A stretch of DNA of 64,000 nucleotides from Anaerolineales bacterium (GTDB lineage: Bacteria > Chloroflexota > Anaerolineae > Anaerolineales > Villigracilaceae): the NCBI GenBank assembly GCA_030834895.1, contig JAUQXA010000018.1:62001-126000 (forward strand), read 5' to 3'. The notes under the pieces were generated by a model that saw only the letters and a list, made by a program, of their open reading frames with translations, was not told the origin of the DNA and made no database searches. The first letter of the stretch is position 1, and every line of letters begins with the position of its first letter. Below, one piece after another: positions 55,417-63,922 of this stretch. Made by a program: the position numbers and the translations under genes.

Positions 55417-56151
55417 ATGAAACAAATCATATCCAGCCTGCGTGATTTCCAGATCAAGATTGCCAGAGAGAAGAACTGGCTTGCAGATGACCTTGAACTT
55501 CTGCTTTCATCCATCTCCTTGCTTGCTGATGTGATGGGTGGACGTGAAAACTTCACACACCTGCTTGGGGAGGTGCTGATCGAAAGGGCAGACGTAGGGT
55601 CAAAACTTGCGCTGGCATACAGGGACAGGATTCAGTTGAGCGCGACAGGTCGACTCAGTGCGTGGTCGGTGGTTCACGAACTGGCGCATGTCTGGGATGC
55701 AAAAAATGGCTGGAAGTTGTCGCTAAAGTTGGAAGAGTTTACAGGCGGGATGACCGATCCGAGACTGTCCGAGAAGAAAAAGGGAATCCCCGAGGAATGG
55801 GATGCGGGATTAAACGGCGCGGAGAGCAAGCCAGGGTTTTACGGCAGGAAGCCCGGCGTCAATGCCTACGGATATTTTTACGGCGACAAGCCCAGCGGCT
55901 CAAATTGGAATTTCAACCGCAAAGAGGATTTTGCTGAATCGGTGGCGATGTATTGCGGCTGGGGACGGAACAACCCGCTTTCGAGGACGGCTCACGGTCG
56001 CATCGAACGGTATCTCCTGCCCAACGGAACAAAAGACCCGATCTACGGCATCGCGGATAATTGGTCTGATTATGCGAGGTATTTTTATCCCGAAGGCGGG
56101 GATTACATGAGAACGAAAAGATGGGAATTTGTTGAGTCAGCGATTCAGTGA
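55417..56151 (+). CDS. HExxH-containing putative metalloprotease, 244 residues
   Basis: I cannot name a family. The central motif WSVVHELAHVWDAKNGW (about 85-101) is a zinc-protease HExxH site. NRKEDFAESVAMYCGW (about 170-185), with a conserved-looking Glu, may give the third ligand as in gluzincin-like enzymes. No signal peptide or membrane segment. The frame runs upstream to 55294 but that part crosses an R1 repeat. ATG 55417 is chosen because TATACT (55405-55410) ends 6 bp before it, implying a leaderless mRNA. Confidence 0.7.
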   Translation: MKQIISSLRDFQIKIAREKNWLADDLELLLSSISLLADVMGGRENFTHLLGEVLIERADVGSKLALAYRDRIQLSATGRLSAWSVVHELAHVWDAKNGWKLSLKLEEFTGGMTDPRLSEKKKGIPEEWDAGLNGAESKPGFYGRKPGVNAYGYFYGDKPSGSNWNFNRKEDFAESVAMYCGWGRNNPLSRTAHGRIERYLLPNGTKDPIYGIADNWSDYARYFYPEGGDYMRTKRWEFVESAIQ

Positions 56152-56168
56152 TTCAGCGAGTCAATGGG

Positions 56169-57038
56169 TCAGCGGGGGATGAATTCAAACGTTGGCATGC
56201 CCGTGACTTTGGTTTCGACTTTGAACAGCCCGCCTGAGAGCGGGTATTTTTGCAGGTCGGCTTGGCTCATGCCTTTTCTGGCGGACGTGACGTATAACTC
56301 GTTCATGTCTTTGCCGCCAAAGATGCAGGAAGATGTCTGCAAGGCTGGCACGGGGATTTGCTCCAACAGTTGACCTGTGTTTGGATTCCATTTTGTGACC
56401 TGTGCGCCGCCCCAGAGCGCGATCCACAAATTGCCGTCGGCGTCGGAGGTCATGCCATCGGGCCAGCCCAAAGTATCGGCAATGCGAATTGCGACGCGCG
56501 GATTTGCAATTTGACCTGTGGTAAGGTCGTAGTCAAATGCTTGGACTTTGCGGGTGGGCGTGTCGATGTAGTAAAAGGTCTTGCGGTCGGGACTCCAAGT
56601 CAGCCCGTTGGAGATGGTGACGCCGCCGAATAATTTTGTCACCTGTTTGCCGTTGAAGGAATAAACTGAACCGATGGGGTCTTTCTCGTTTATGTCCATG
56701 CTGCCGACGATGAACCGACCAGCGGGGTCACATTTGCCATCGTTGAAGCGGGTATTGGCAGATTCACTGACGGTGGCGAGAACGCTTTGCTGGGATGAAC
56801 CAACCCGAAGGTCCACGAAGGAAGAAAGCTCATCGCCTCCGCTCAAGGCTGTGAGCAGAGTCCCGTTTGGGCGCAGGGAAAGACATCCGATGAATTTATC
56901 CAACTGTGCGATGACTTTTTCCCCAGCGTAGATTCGCTTTTCGAGGATGTCGATCCAGTACAGGGTTTGGGATTTCGCGTCCCACACGGGACCTTCACCG
57001 AGGGTGGCTTTGGCGTCGAAGAGGAGTTGCGCTTCCAT
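56169..57038 (-). CDS. SMP-30/gluconolactonase/LRE family protein
   Basis: A 289-residue six-bladed propeller of the SMP-30 family. Metal-site residues are visible in ATLGEGPVWD (Glu), ISNGLTWSPD (Asn) and GWPDGMTSDADGNLWIALWGG (Asp). Such enzymes hydrolyse sugar lactones, for example gluconolactone or xylonolactone. The start codon shares a base with the corA stop (TAATG), so the two are translationally coupled. A longer frame to 57443 only covers the end of corA and is not credible. Confidence 0.9.
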   Translation of the reverse strand: MEAQLLFDAKATLGEGPVWDAKSQTLYWIDILEKRIYAGEKVIAQLDKFIGCLSLRPNGTLLTALSGGDELSSFVDLRVGSSQQSVLATVSESANTRFNDGKCDPAGRFIVGSMDINEKDPIGSVYSFNGKQVTKLFGGVTISNGLTWSPDRKTFYYIDTPTRKVQAFDYDLTTGQIANPRVAIRIADTLGWPDGMTSDADGNLWIALWGGAQVTKWNPNTGQLLEQIPVPALQTSSCIFGGKDMNELYVTSARKGMSQADLQKYPLSGGLFKVETKVTGMPTFEFIPR

Positions 57039-57964
57039 TAGAACCAGTTCCGTTTGTAGAAGAAGTAGGTTGCGAGCGCGGTGAGGGCAAGAGAAATGCC
57101 GATGACCGTGAGGAAGGCGTAGGGGTGTCCTTCGCCAGGCAGGGCGACGTTCATGCCGTAGAACGAGGCGACGATGGTGGGCATGTTGAGGATGATGGTA
57201 AGCGCGGCGAGGGCTTTCATGACCACGTTGAGGTTGTTGGAGATGACCGAGGCGAAGGCGTCCATCATGCCCGAAAGGATTTCGGTGGCGATGCTGGTCA
57301 TTTGGATGGCTTGCTGGTTTTCGGTGAGCACGTCTTCGAGCAAGTCCTGGTCTTCTTCGTAGTAGTTGAAAAGTTGAGTCCTTTGGACACGTTCCATCAT
57401 CACTTCGTTGGAGCGCAGAGCGGTGGCGAAATAGGTCAGGCACTTTTGATATTTGAGCAGTTCGAGCAATTCGCGGTTTTGCGTGGATTTTTGCAGGCGG
57501 TCTTCCGCAGCTTCGGTGGCGCGGTTGATTTCGCGCAGCAGGTTGAGGTAGCGGGATGCGGTTTCGAGGAAGATATAGAGCGCAAGGCGGTAGCGTTTGC
57601 CTGTCTTCAGGTAGCGGTGTTTGCCGTTGATCAGCGGCTTGAAGATGTCGCTGTCGTAGCGGCAGACGGTGATAATCTTGTTGCCGAGGATCATGATGCC
57701 GAGTGGCACGGTGTTATAGGGGATGTCGCTATCGGGCTGGTATATGGGAATGCGAAGCAGGATGAAGGTGTATTCTTCATCGCGTTCCATACGCGCCATT
57801 TCATCCTGGTCGAGGGAATAATTGATGTAGTCCATGTCCATCCCCCAGTTGATGAGTTTTTCCATCTCATCGGGCGTCGGGTCTATCACATTGACCCAGG
57901 CGCCGTTTGCCATCATTTCGATTGTTTCCAGCCCTTGTTCGGTTGTCTTGTAAATGGTCAGCAT
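57038..57964 (-). CDS. corA: CorA-family magnesium transporter
   Basis: A 308-residue CorA protein. A cytoplasmic alpha/beta domain and long stalk helix are followed by two C-terminal helices with the YGMN selectivity motif (FYGMNVALP, about 267-275). The C-terminus is short and basic (FYKRNWF). It forms pentameric Mg2+ (or Co2+/Ni2+) channels. AAGGAGG box before the ATG. No M-box riboswitch was recognised in the 222-bp leader, but two hairpins are present. Confidence 0.92.
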   Translation of the reverse strand: MLTIYKTTEQGLETIEMMANGAWVNVIDPTPDEMEKLINWGMDMDYINYSLDQDEMARMERDEEYTFILLRIPIYQPDSDIPYNTVPLGIMILGNKIITVCRYDSDIFKPLINGKHRYLKTGKRYRLALYIFLETASRYLNLLREINRATEAAEDRLQKSTQNRELLELLKYQKCLTYFATALRSNEVMMERVQRTQLFNYYEEDQDLLEDVLTENQQAIQMTSIATEILSGMMDAFASVISNNLNVVMKALAALTIILNMPTIVASFYGMNVALPGEGHPYAFLTVIGISLALTALATYFFYKRNWF

Positions 57965-57989
57965 GGCAGCCTCCTTGCGTGAATTAACA

Positions 57990-58019
57990 TCACGCAGGGG
58001 CGCGCACGCGCCTACGTGA
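57990..58019. repeat. GC-rich palindrome upstream of corA (family R8)
   Basis: TCACGCAGGGGCGCG (57990-58004) pairs with CGCGCCTACGTGA (58007-58019) with a 2-nt bulge. It lies in the corA leader. Confidence 0.65.
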
Positions 58020-58186
58020 CGGTGGTACTTGAATTAAACACGTCCTGTGCCCAGCATCCTATACTGGGCGGGTTATTATCTGATGAACTAAGGTCGCTCT
58101 CGTCTGTGGTATACATCTTTACCTTGCCTTTACGGCTTGGCTATTTTACGCCTGATGATGGGATTGGTAAATAGGGTAATTGGAGA

Positions 58187-60118
58187 TTAGTTGTTGGGGA
58201 AAGTGAACTCGCTGGTGAAGGTGACGTTGTATTCCGACATGACTTCGAGGGCGAGGGAGAGGGCAGGGGATTTCTGTCCATAGTGACGGGAGACCCAGCC
58301 TTCGTAGGGGAGGACATCACATTGACCGTGAATCAATTCACCTGCATGGACAATGGAAAACGTTGAACGTTTAACGTTTAACGTTGATTGGATTGAAAAT
58401 TCTGTCCATCCATGTGGCGATTTGAGTCTTAATCTGACTCCTGATTCTGTTTCTTCGAGTTGATATTCCCAGTCGGGCAGGAACCAGTGGAGACGGTAGG
58501 TGTGCAGATGGCGGCGGGACGAAGTTAGTTTATCTTCGACCAGCCAGCGTTCATCACGGTAAACGGTGACAGTACGCTCATGTTTGATGCTGCCGTATCC
58601 GCGATGGTAGGCGCGGACCCGCCCCAGAATATTTTCATCTGTCTCGATGAGATTCTTCGTGTGGGCATTTGCCCAATCCAAAACGAGGAAACGACCTGCG
58701 CGGGTCATCTGGTCGCGCCCGTCAACCGTCACCGTGTTATGGACTCGCGTCGTCACCAGCGGATTATCCCAGGGCGGAGCGGCGTTGTATAAATATGTGC
58801 CAGCATCCTGTGTGATATTGAGTCCGCGCCACCAAAGGTCGAGATGCAACTGGTCTATGTGCGAGAGACGGCTCTTGAAGTGGGAGGCGCGCAGGTATGC
58901 CCATGAATTTTGTCCGCGCAGGTTATCAGTGAGATAGGCGCTGGAGTCAGTGATACGTTCGGCGGGTTTGAGCCCGAACCAGAGGGACATCTCATCCCAA
59001 ACGCCAGCGGGCAGACCAGTCCGCAGGAAGGCGCGGGCGGCGGCTTGCACGGTGGGACGATAATCTTCAAACGCAGAGGAGTTTAAAGGGAAGATCAAAG
59101 CCCCGTCGTTGGCTCCCAGGTTTGGGGTATGTCCCGAAGTATTATCAAGCAGGGAAAACAACCAGTGGGCGGAGCGTCCAAGAGCCTGAGAGGTTTTCGT
59201 CGGGAAGGCTTCGCGCTTGATGAGGTTGATCCACAGCGCGGTTTGCAGCATCAAGCGGTGATAGTTGGTGCTGTGTTGGATGTATTCGCCATAGCCGCCT
59301 ATTTGATTTTGAAACGCCCAGTTGAGCCACTTCCAGCCGAGAGCGCGCCATTTGGCATTATCGAAAAATAATCCCGCCGTGTAAATCGCGGCGGCTTCGG
59401 TGACGAGGTGGTTGTTGTTTTGCGAGCGGGCGTAGGGTAGGGTGGGAGGGATGCGGGAGGTGTGCCAATGAATGGAAGTAATTAGTGATCGATAATTGGG
59501 GGATTGATTGGGGAAGATGTGAGCGCACCAGACAAAAGACATCAGACGGATGGCGACTTCCTGTCCGTTCATCCAGTGTGGACCGAGGTTGGCGGGGTTG
59601 TTTTGCGTGAACGACTCAAAGTATTTCCAGAAAGCCTGGGCGTATTTTTCGTCCTGCGTTAGGTGATACGCACGTCCGAGGGTAAATGCCCAGCTAAAGC
59701 GGGCGGGTTCCCAGAGGAATTTGATGTCGGAGTGAGGGGCGAGTGACGAGAAACGAGAAATGAGGGCGTGGTTTGTTTCGTATTCTGTCCAATGGTTGAG
59801 AGGTTCTCGATGAGTGAAGTCAAGTGAAACGAGTTCACCGAAAACGCGGACTTGTCCGTTCAAGATTTCATCGGCTTCTTTGATGAGCGCCGCTTTGCCT
59901 TCGTCACTGAGAGTTTGGGCGAGCTGTTCGCGTGAGGGAAAAGAAAATAGTGATGCGACATTCGATAATTTGGTATTCGAATCTCGAGTATCGATTATCG
60001 GCGTAAGCCGCCTGTAATGCCCTGTAAGTAAACCAAATTTGTACAAGGCATACCACGCCAGCGGACGGAGTCCGAACTGGAGGAAGTATTTGAGGCCGAT
60101 GAGAAGTTTTGAATTCAT
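58187..60118 (-). CDS. Heparinase II/III-like polysaccharide lyase
   Basis: A 643-residue protein. An alpha-helical toroid domain (about 90-370, GPHWMNGQEVAIRLMSFVWC and NNNHLVTEAAAIYTAG) is followed by a beta-sandwich heparinase II/III-like domain (about 375-640) with QDAGTYLYNAAPPWDNPLVT and RVHNTVTVDGRDQM. Such enzymes cleave acidic glycans or cell-surface polysaccharides. No clear signal peptide, so it may be cytoplasmic. Residues STLNVKRSTFS near the C-terminus come from an in-frame R6 repeat. It begins directly at the Nudix stop codon. Confidence 0.82.
   Translation of the reverse strand: MNSKLLIGLKYFLQFGLRPLAWYALYKFGLLTGHYRRLTPIIDTRDSNTKLSNVASLFSFPSREQLAQTLSDEGKAALIKEADEILNGQVRVFGELVSLDFTHREPLNHWTEYETNHALISRFSSLAPHSDIKFLWEPARFSWAFTLGRAYHLTQDEKYAQAFWKYFESFTQNNPANLGPHWMNGQEVAIRLMSFVWCAHIFPNQSPNYRSLITSIHWHTSRIPPTLPYARSQNNNHLVTEAAAIYTAGLFFDNAKWRALGWKWLNWAFQNQIGGYGEYIQHSTNYHRLMLQTALWINLIKREAFPTKTSQALGRSAHWLFSLLDNTSGHTPNLGANDGALIFPLNSSAFEDYRPTVQAAARAFLRTGLPAGVWDEMSLWFGLKPAERITDSSAYLTDNLRGQNSWAYLRASHFKSRLSHIDQLHLDLWWRGLNITQDAGTYLYNAAPPWDNPLVTTRVHNTVTVDGRDQMTRAGRFLVLDWANAHTKNLIETDENILGRVRAYHRGYGSIKHERTVTVYRDERWLVEDKLTSSRRHLHTYRLHWFLPDWEYQLEETESGVRLRLKSPHGWTEFSIQSTLNVKRSTFSIVHAGELIHGQCDVLPYEGWVSRHYGQKSPALSLALEVMSEYNVTFTSEFTFPNN
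58359..58385. repeat. AACGTT-type repeat, family R6 (copy b), inside the heparinase-like gene
   Basis: AACGTTGAACGTTTAACGTT and one more unit, read in frame as part of the protein. Confidence 0.65.
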
Positions 60119-60655
60119 TTATTGGATGCGGTTCATGTACGCGAGCGCATGAAATAGTAGCGCCACCTGCAAGCCATTGAGGAATTCTCCGCGTTTGGTC
60201 ATGGCGATTAATTCATCGAACGGCACGAGGTGAACCTCGATGTCCTCGGCTTCGTCAAGTTTTTGTATGCCTGTTTTTTCGGCATCATACGCCACGTACC
60301 CATACATCAAATTCGTTTGCAGGGCGGGGTTTGGATAAAACTTTCCAACCTCAATTAATTTGGACGCTGTGTAACCTGTCTCTTCCAATAATTCCCGTCT
60401 CGCCCCGTCGAGCGGACTTTCGCCATCATCCACCACGCCGCCAGGAAATTCCCAAACCGCCTCCCGCACTCCATGACGGTATTGCCTGATTAGAACAACT
60501 TCCTGATTTTTGGTCAGCGCCAAGACAGCTGCCCAACTGCGAAACTCAAGCGCAACCGCCTCGAACACCTTGCCGGTTGGCAATTCGACTTGATCGAAAC
60601 GATAACGCGGGCGCAGGTACTTTGATTCCAAAATCTTCCAGGGCGTGAGGGACAT
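60119..60655 (-). CDS. Nudix hydrolase, ADP-ribose pyrophosphatase type
   Basis: A 178-residue protein with a full Nudix box GGVVDDGESPLDGARRELLEETGY (split over about 92-115: G-x5-E-x7-R-E-x2-E-E-x-G). KFYPNPALQTNLMYGYVA (about 125-142) resembles the ADP-ribose-type subgroup. It should hydrolyse nucleoside diphosphate sugars such as ADP-ribose. The stop codon directly abuts the start of the heparinase-like gene. Confidence 0.9.
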   Translation of the reverse strand: MSLTPWKILESKYLRPRYRFDQVELPTGKVFEAVALEFRSWAAVLALTKNQEVVLIRQYRHGVREAVWEFPGGVVDDGESPLDGARRELLEETGYTASKLIEVGKFYPNPALQTNLMYGYVAYDAEKTGIQKLDEAEDIEVHLVPFDELIAMTKRGEFLNGLQVALLFHALAYMNRIQ

Positions 60656-60952
60656 GGGTTCAAGCCTCCAGTTGTGACAATCATACCCGCATGGGCCGGC
60701 TTGTCATAGGGCAGGGATTGCAAAGGTGGCTCTGGCCTGAAAACAGGCAACAAAAATAAATCCACATCAGAACCGTTTTTGTTACTCAATCACTTGTTCT
60801 GGACATGAGCCTTTTACGATTGGATGTTACTTCATCAGAAAGCGAACGGGAAATGGGGAAGCTGATTTCAGCATTCGGACCCTGCATATTCATATTGTAA
60901 TAAGCTGCAAACGAAATTCCTTCCCATGCATTGGCGGGTCGAACATCCATCG
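60656..60952. other. Intergenic stretch between Nudix and zinc-ribbon genes
   Basis: I see no gene, tRNA or clear hairpin here. It holds the promoter region of the Nudix gene on the minus strand and the 3' end region of the zinc-ribbon gene. Confidence 0.5.
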
Positions 60953-62278
60953 TCAGTCATTCAGCAAATCTGCGAGGAAGCCAAGCAACCCGCCGTTTTC
61001 CTCTTTCTCTGTCTTATCCAAAATATCGCTGGAGACCACGCCGTTCTGTCCGTTGATCAGCACCAGATGTTCGCGCCCGTCGAAGGGGAGTTCGGTCATC
61101 CACACGGGAAGCAGGTTGAGCTTGAACGAGTCGATTGCCAGGTTTGCCGACGAGGTGTGCACGATATTCGAGTTGTTGACCAATGCAGGCAGGTCGCGCC
61201 TGTATTTTTTGTAGACCTGACTCCGCGCGTCGAGCGAGGCATCCGCCATTGGCACGTCGTAGATTTCGGCGGGCCAGTCCGCAAGGAAACGCGGGTCGTA
61301 GGGCTTGATGGATGCCATGTCGAAGGAGTCGATCAGCTGCAGGAAAACAGCGGACGGTTTCTTCGAGGCGGGCAGCGGCAGGTCGTTGACCATCACAGGA
61401 TATTGGTCTGAAAAACGCCTGACATGGGTTTGTCCGCGCCCGCCGAATATCTCATTCTCAGATTCGACAATTTCATAGGTGTAATCGATCCCGCCTCCTA
61501 CGTCGAAAGTCCAGAGCGGAAGATAAAGCCCGCGCGGAAGTTCCACCTGCTTTTCGGGCTTGAAGCCGTTGCCCTCCACCCAGTCGATCAATAGTTTGGT
61601 GGCTCGTCTTTGATTGAAGGTGTGCGGGATGATCCCATCGGGCGCGAGCAGGTCTTTTGTCTTTTCCAGGCTGACCACGTGCGGCGAGGCGCAGTAAGCG
61701 CACGAGGCGGAAATCTTCTTTGGCGGCAAAATAAATTCCGCGCCGCAGCCTTTGCAATGGAAGACCTGTTCCTGCAATGGCTTGCCGTGTCCGCGCGCCG
61801 TAGCCATGGCGACGATGAAATCCTTTTCCTCCGCTTCCTCAGGCTTGAAACCGAGAGCTTGTCCGCGCGTGCAGTAATCGCAGACGAGAGTCTGACCATC
61901 GGGCGCGAATGACATGCGTCCGCCGCACTTGGGGCACATAAATCTGTCCGCATCGGCTGCCCGCTGTCCGTTGGGAGCGGGGGGCAATTTGTCGGGGTTG
62001 ACTACCTCATCCGCTTTGAGCTTGCCGTCCACCAGCGCCAGCGCGCGCCGCGCCCGCGAATGTCGCATGTCGTGGGCGAGACAATTTTCCAACGCCTTGC
62101 GCTTTTCGGTTGGGTCGATGGAAATTTCACCCATCCAAAACCACGCCTCAGCCAGCACGTCATGTGAGCCGGACATGTAAATGGCGCGGTCAAGATAGCG
62201 GCGGGCGGACTCTTTGCTTCCAGCCTTTGCCTCGATAATTCCAGAGCGGAGGAGTTCCTTTGCGTAATCTTCCTGCAT
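60953..62278 (-). CDS. TPR and zinc-ribbon protein of unknown function
   Basis: A 441-residue protein. TPR-like helices (about 5-80, AKAGSKESARRYLDRAIYMS) are followed by two zinc ribbons: CPKCGGRM...CDYC (about 114-136) and CKGCGAEF...CAYC (about 174-196). The C-terminal ~220 residues have membrane-protein-like YLPLWTFDVGGGIDYTYEI found in zinc-ribbon proteins of unknown role. No signal peptide. It lies 7 bp after folP on the same strand. Confidence 0.75.
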   Translation of the reverse strand: MQEDYAKELLRSGIIEAKAGSKESARRYLDRAIYMSGSHDVLAEAWFWMGEISIDPTEKRKALENCLAHDMRHSRARRALALVDGKLKADEVVNPDKLPPAPNGQRAADADRFMCPKCGGRMSFAPDGQTLVCDYCTRGQALGFKPEEAEEKDFIVAMATARGHGKPLQEQVFHCKGCGAEFILPPKKISASCAYCASPHVVSLEKTKDLLAPDGIIPHTFNQRRATKLLIDWVEGNGFKPEKQVELPRGLYLPLWTFDVGGGIDYTYEIVESENEIFGGRGQTHVRRFSDQYPVMVNDLPLPASKKPSAVFLQLIDSFDMASIKPYDPRFLADWPAEIYDVPMADASLDARSQVYKKYRRDLPALVNNSNIVHTSSANLAIDSFKLNLLPVWMTELPFDGREHLVLINGQNGVVSSDILDKTEKEENGGLLGFLADLLND

Positions 62279-62285
62279 ATTGCCC

Positions 62286-63167
62286 TCAGCTTCTCACAAT
62301 CGCATCCGTCATCTTCGCCACACGCGCCATTTCCTTCACGTCATGCACGCGGATGATGTCTGCGCCGCGCGCGATTCCCACCGCCACCGTCGCGGCTGTG
62401 CCTTCGACTCGCTGGTCGGCAGGAAGGTCAAGGGTGAAGCCGATGAACGACTTGCGTGATGTGCCAAGCAAAATGGGATATCCCAACTCGCGGATTGAGT
62501 CCAGCCGATTGACCAGTTCCAGGTTATGTTCCCGCGTTTTGCCAAACCCGATGCCTGGGTCAAGGATAATGTGCGAATCAGCGATTTGGGCCTTTTTTGC
62601 AATTGCCACGCAGTCGAGTAATTCCCGCCTCACATCTTCGATCAGGTTTTGATATTCCGCGCCGACATAGGAATTGCCCAACTTCTCGCGCACTTCCACG
62701 CTGACGGGATTGCTGCGGTTGTGCATCAAGATTACGGGGGCGTTATATTTCTTTGCGACGGATGCAAGCCCATCGTCCGCGCGGAGTCCCCACACGTCGT
62801 TGACAATGTTCGCGCCCGCTTTGAGCGCTTCTTCCGCGACCTGCGACTTGTACGTGTCGATGGAGATGATTGCTTCGGGGAAGTTTTGACGCAGCGCCTG
62901 AATGACGGGAATCACGCGTTCCAGCTCTTCGTCGGCATTGACGGGTGCGGAGCCGGGGCGGGTGGATTCGCCTCCCACGTCGAGAATATCCGCGCCGCTG
63001 GCGAGAAAATCCCGCGCTTGATTCACTGCGGCATCGACCACATCCCCTTTGGCGATGATGCCGTCACCGGAAAAACTATCGGGAGTCACATTCAGGATTC
63101 CCATCACGTACGTGCGGGAACCCCAGTTGAATGTAAAACTCCCGATCTGCAAGGAAGGTGATTTCAT
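62286..63167 (-). CDS. folP: Dihydropteroate synthase
   Basis: A 293-residue TIM-barrel enzyme. MGILNVTPDSFSGDG (about 22-36), LDVGGESTRPGSAPV (about 61-75), SIDTYKSQVAEEAL, ILMHNRSNP (about 147) and DPGIGFGKTREHN (about 203-215) are the classic signatures. It joins p-aminobenzoate to hydroxymethyl-dihydropterin in folate synthesis. No other folate genes are adjacent. An R3 repeat lies just upstream. Confidence 0.95.
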   Translation of the reverse strand: MKSPSLQIGSFTFNWGSRTYVMGILNVTPDSFSGDGIIAKGDVVDAAVNQARDFLASGADILDVGGESTRPGSAPVNADEELERVIPVIQALRQNFPEAIISIDTYKSQVAEEALKAGANIVNDVWGLRADDGLASVAKKYNAPVILMHNRSNPVSVEVREKLGNSYVGAEYQNLIEDVRRELLDCVAIAKKAQIADSHIILDPGIGFGKTREHNLELVNRLDSIRELGYPILLGTSRKSFIGFTLDLPADQRVEGTAATVAVGIARGADIIRVHDVKEMARVAKMTDAIVRS

Positions 63168-63172
63168 AAATC

Positions 63173-63208
63173 AAGACCTGACAGGTTTCTGAAAACCTGT
63201 CAGGTCTT
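63173..63208. repeat. Palindromic repeat, family R3 (copy b)
   Basis: AAGACCTGACAGGTTT (63173-63188) and its exact complement (63193-63208), with T and A runs at the ends. It may also terminate transcripts of the gene at 63212. Confidence 0.85.
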
Positions 63209-63211
63209 TTA

Positions 63212-63631
63212 TTAAATTTGATCCAACGAACGTCCCAGCCAGGCTTCGGCTTCATTGATGTCGGTAAAAATCTTTAGCGCCGAAGCCAAACCAGCCTCCG
63301 CCAGGGCCGCCACTTTGACCACTATATCGGCGACGGACTGGTCAGCCACGACGACAGCCACGCGGATGTTCCGCGCCGAAGGGTCGCTGTTCGCATCCAC
63401 CGCCATGCGGACAGCTTTTTCGGGGATTTCCTTCACGGCGCGCAGGTCATACAAATTGCGCGTGCGGCGGTCAGCGCCGAGAAGGTGTTCTAGGGCAAAT
63501 TGATGCCAGTGTTCGAGGGTGGCATCCGAAAGATCGGTAAAGGTCAGGGTCATGCCGCCATCGCCGCGGCGGATCACGGAATAACCGACTCCGGGAATGG
63601 GAGTCCAGTTTAGTGGTTTGGATTCAGTCAT
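63212..63631 (-). CDS. Small STAS/SpoIIAA-like protein
   Basis: A 139-residue soluble protein with alternating strands and helices: GMTLTFTDLSDATLEHWHQFA, RTRNLYDLRAVKEIPEKAVR, NIRVAVVVADQSVADIV and a C-terminal IFTDINEAEAWLG. The last motif is common in SpoIIAA-like/STAS-fold proteins. The function is unknown. AGGAGAG precedes the ATG, and TATAAT lies about 25 bp upstream, so this gene has a normal leader. Confidence 0.6.
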   Translation of the reverse strand: MTESKPLNWTPIPGVGYSVIRRGDGGMTLTFTDLSDATLEHWHQFALEHLLGADRRTRNLYDLRAVKEIPEKAVRMAVDANSDPSARNIRVAVVVADQSVADIVVKVAALAEAGLASALKIFTDINEAEAWLGRSLDQI

Positions 63632-63685
63632 GGGTTCTCTCCTGTTTATAAAGTGATTATAACGCAGGCAGAAATAAAATCATGC

Positions 63686-63691
63686 TATAAT
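63686..63691 (+). promoter_or_regulatory. -10 box of tRNA-Val
   Basis: TATAAT, 10 bp before the mature tRNA 5' end. Confidence 0.55.
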
Positions 63692-63701
63692 GCGGTTCTC
63701 C

Positions 63702-63775
63702 GGGCGCTTAGCTCAGTTGGTTAGAGCGTCTCGTTTACACCGAGAAGGTCAGGGGTTCGAGTCCCTTAGCGCCCA
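63702..63775 (+). tRNA. tRNA-Val (anticodon TAC)
   Basis: A 74-nt cloverleaf. Acceptor GGGCGCT pairs with AGCGCCC. The anticodon stem TCTCG/CGAGA encloses TTTACAC, giving anticodon TAC. T-arm GGGTTCGAGTCCC-like. CCA is not encoded. Confidence 0.95.
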
Positions 63776-63793
63776 CAGTGATAATATACAGGT

Positions 63794-63833
63794 AAACAAA
63801 TAGACACGGATTTGTAGCCGTGTCTATTTGTTT
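63794..63833 (+). terminator. Terminator after tRNA-Val
   Basis: A perfect 16-bp stem (63794-63809 with 63818-63833) and T run. Confidence 0.9.
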
Positions 63834-63909
63834 TAATTGTGCGCCTCCCACCCGTGTACTTGTATACCTGTGTACTCGTTTGTGTACCTGTCTACCTGAC
63901 TCCCTCTGC

Positions 63910-63915
63910 TATAAT
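63910..63915 (+). promoter_or_regulatory. -10 box of probable leaderless promoter for the epimerase gene
   Basis: TATAAT with 7 bp to the ATG at 63923. Confidence 0.45.
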
Positions 63916-63922
63916 CCCTGCC

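Noticed and set aside
57039..57443. N-terminal extension of the SMP-30 gene
   Set aside because: These codons are another frame of corA; the family start MEAQLLFDA fits ATG 57038.
57965..58186. M-box or other riboswitch in the corA leader
   Set aside because: Hairpins are present but I could not find the conserved M-box core; the main hairpin looks like a repeat.
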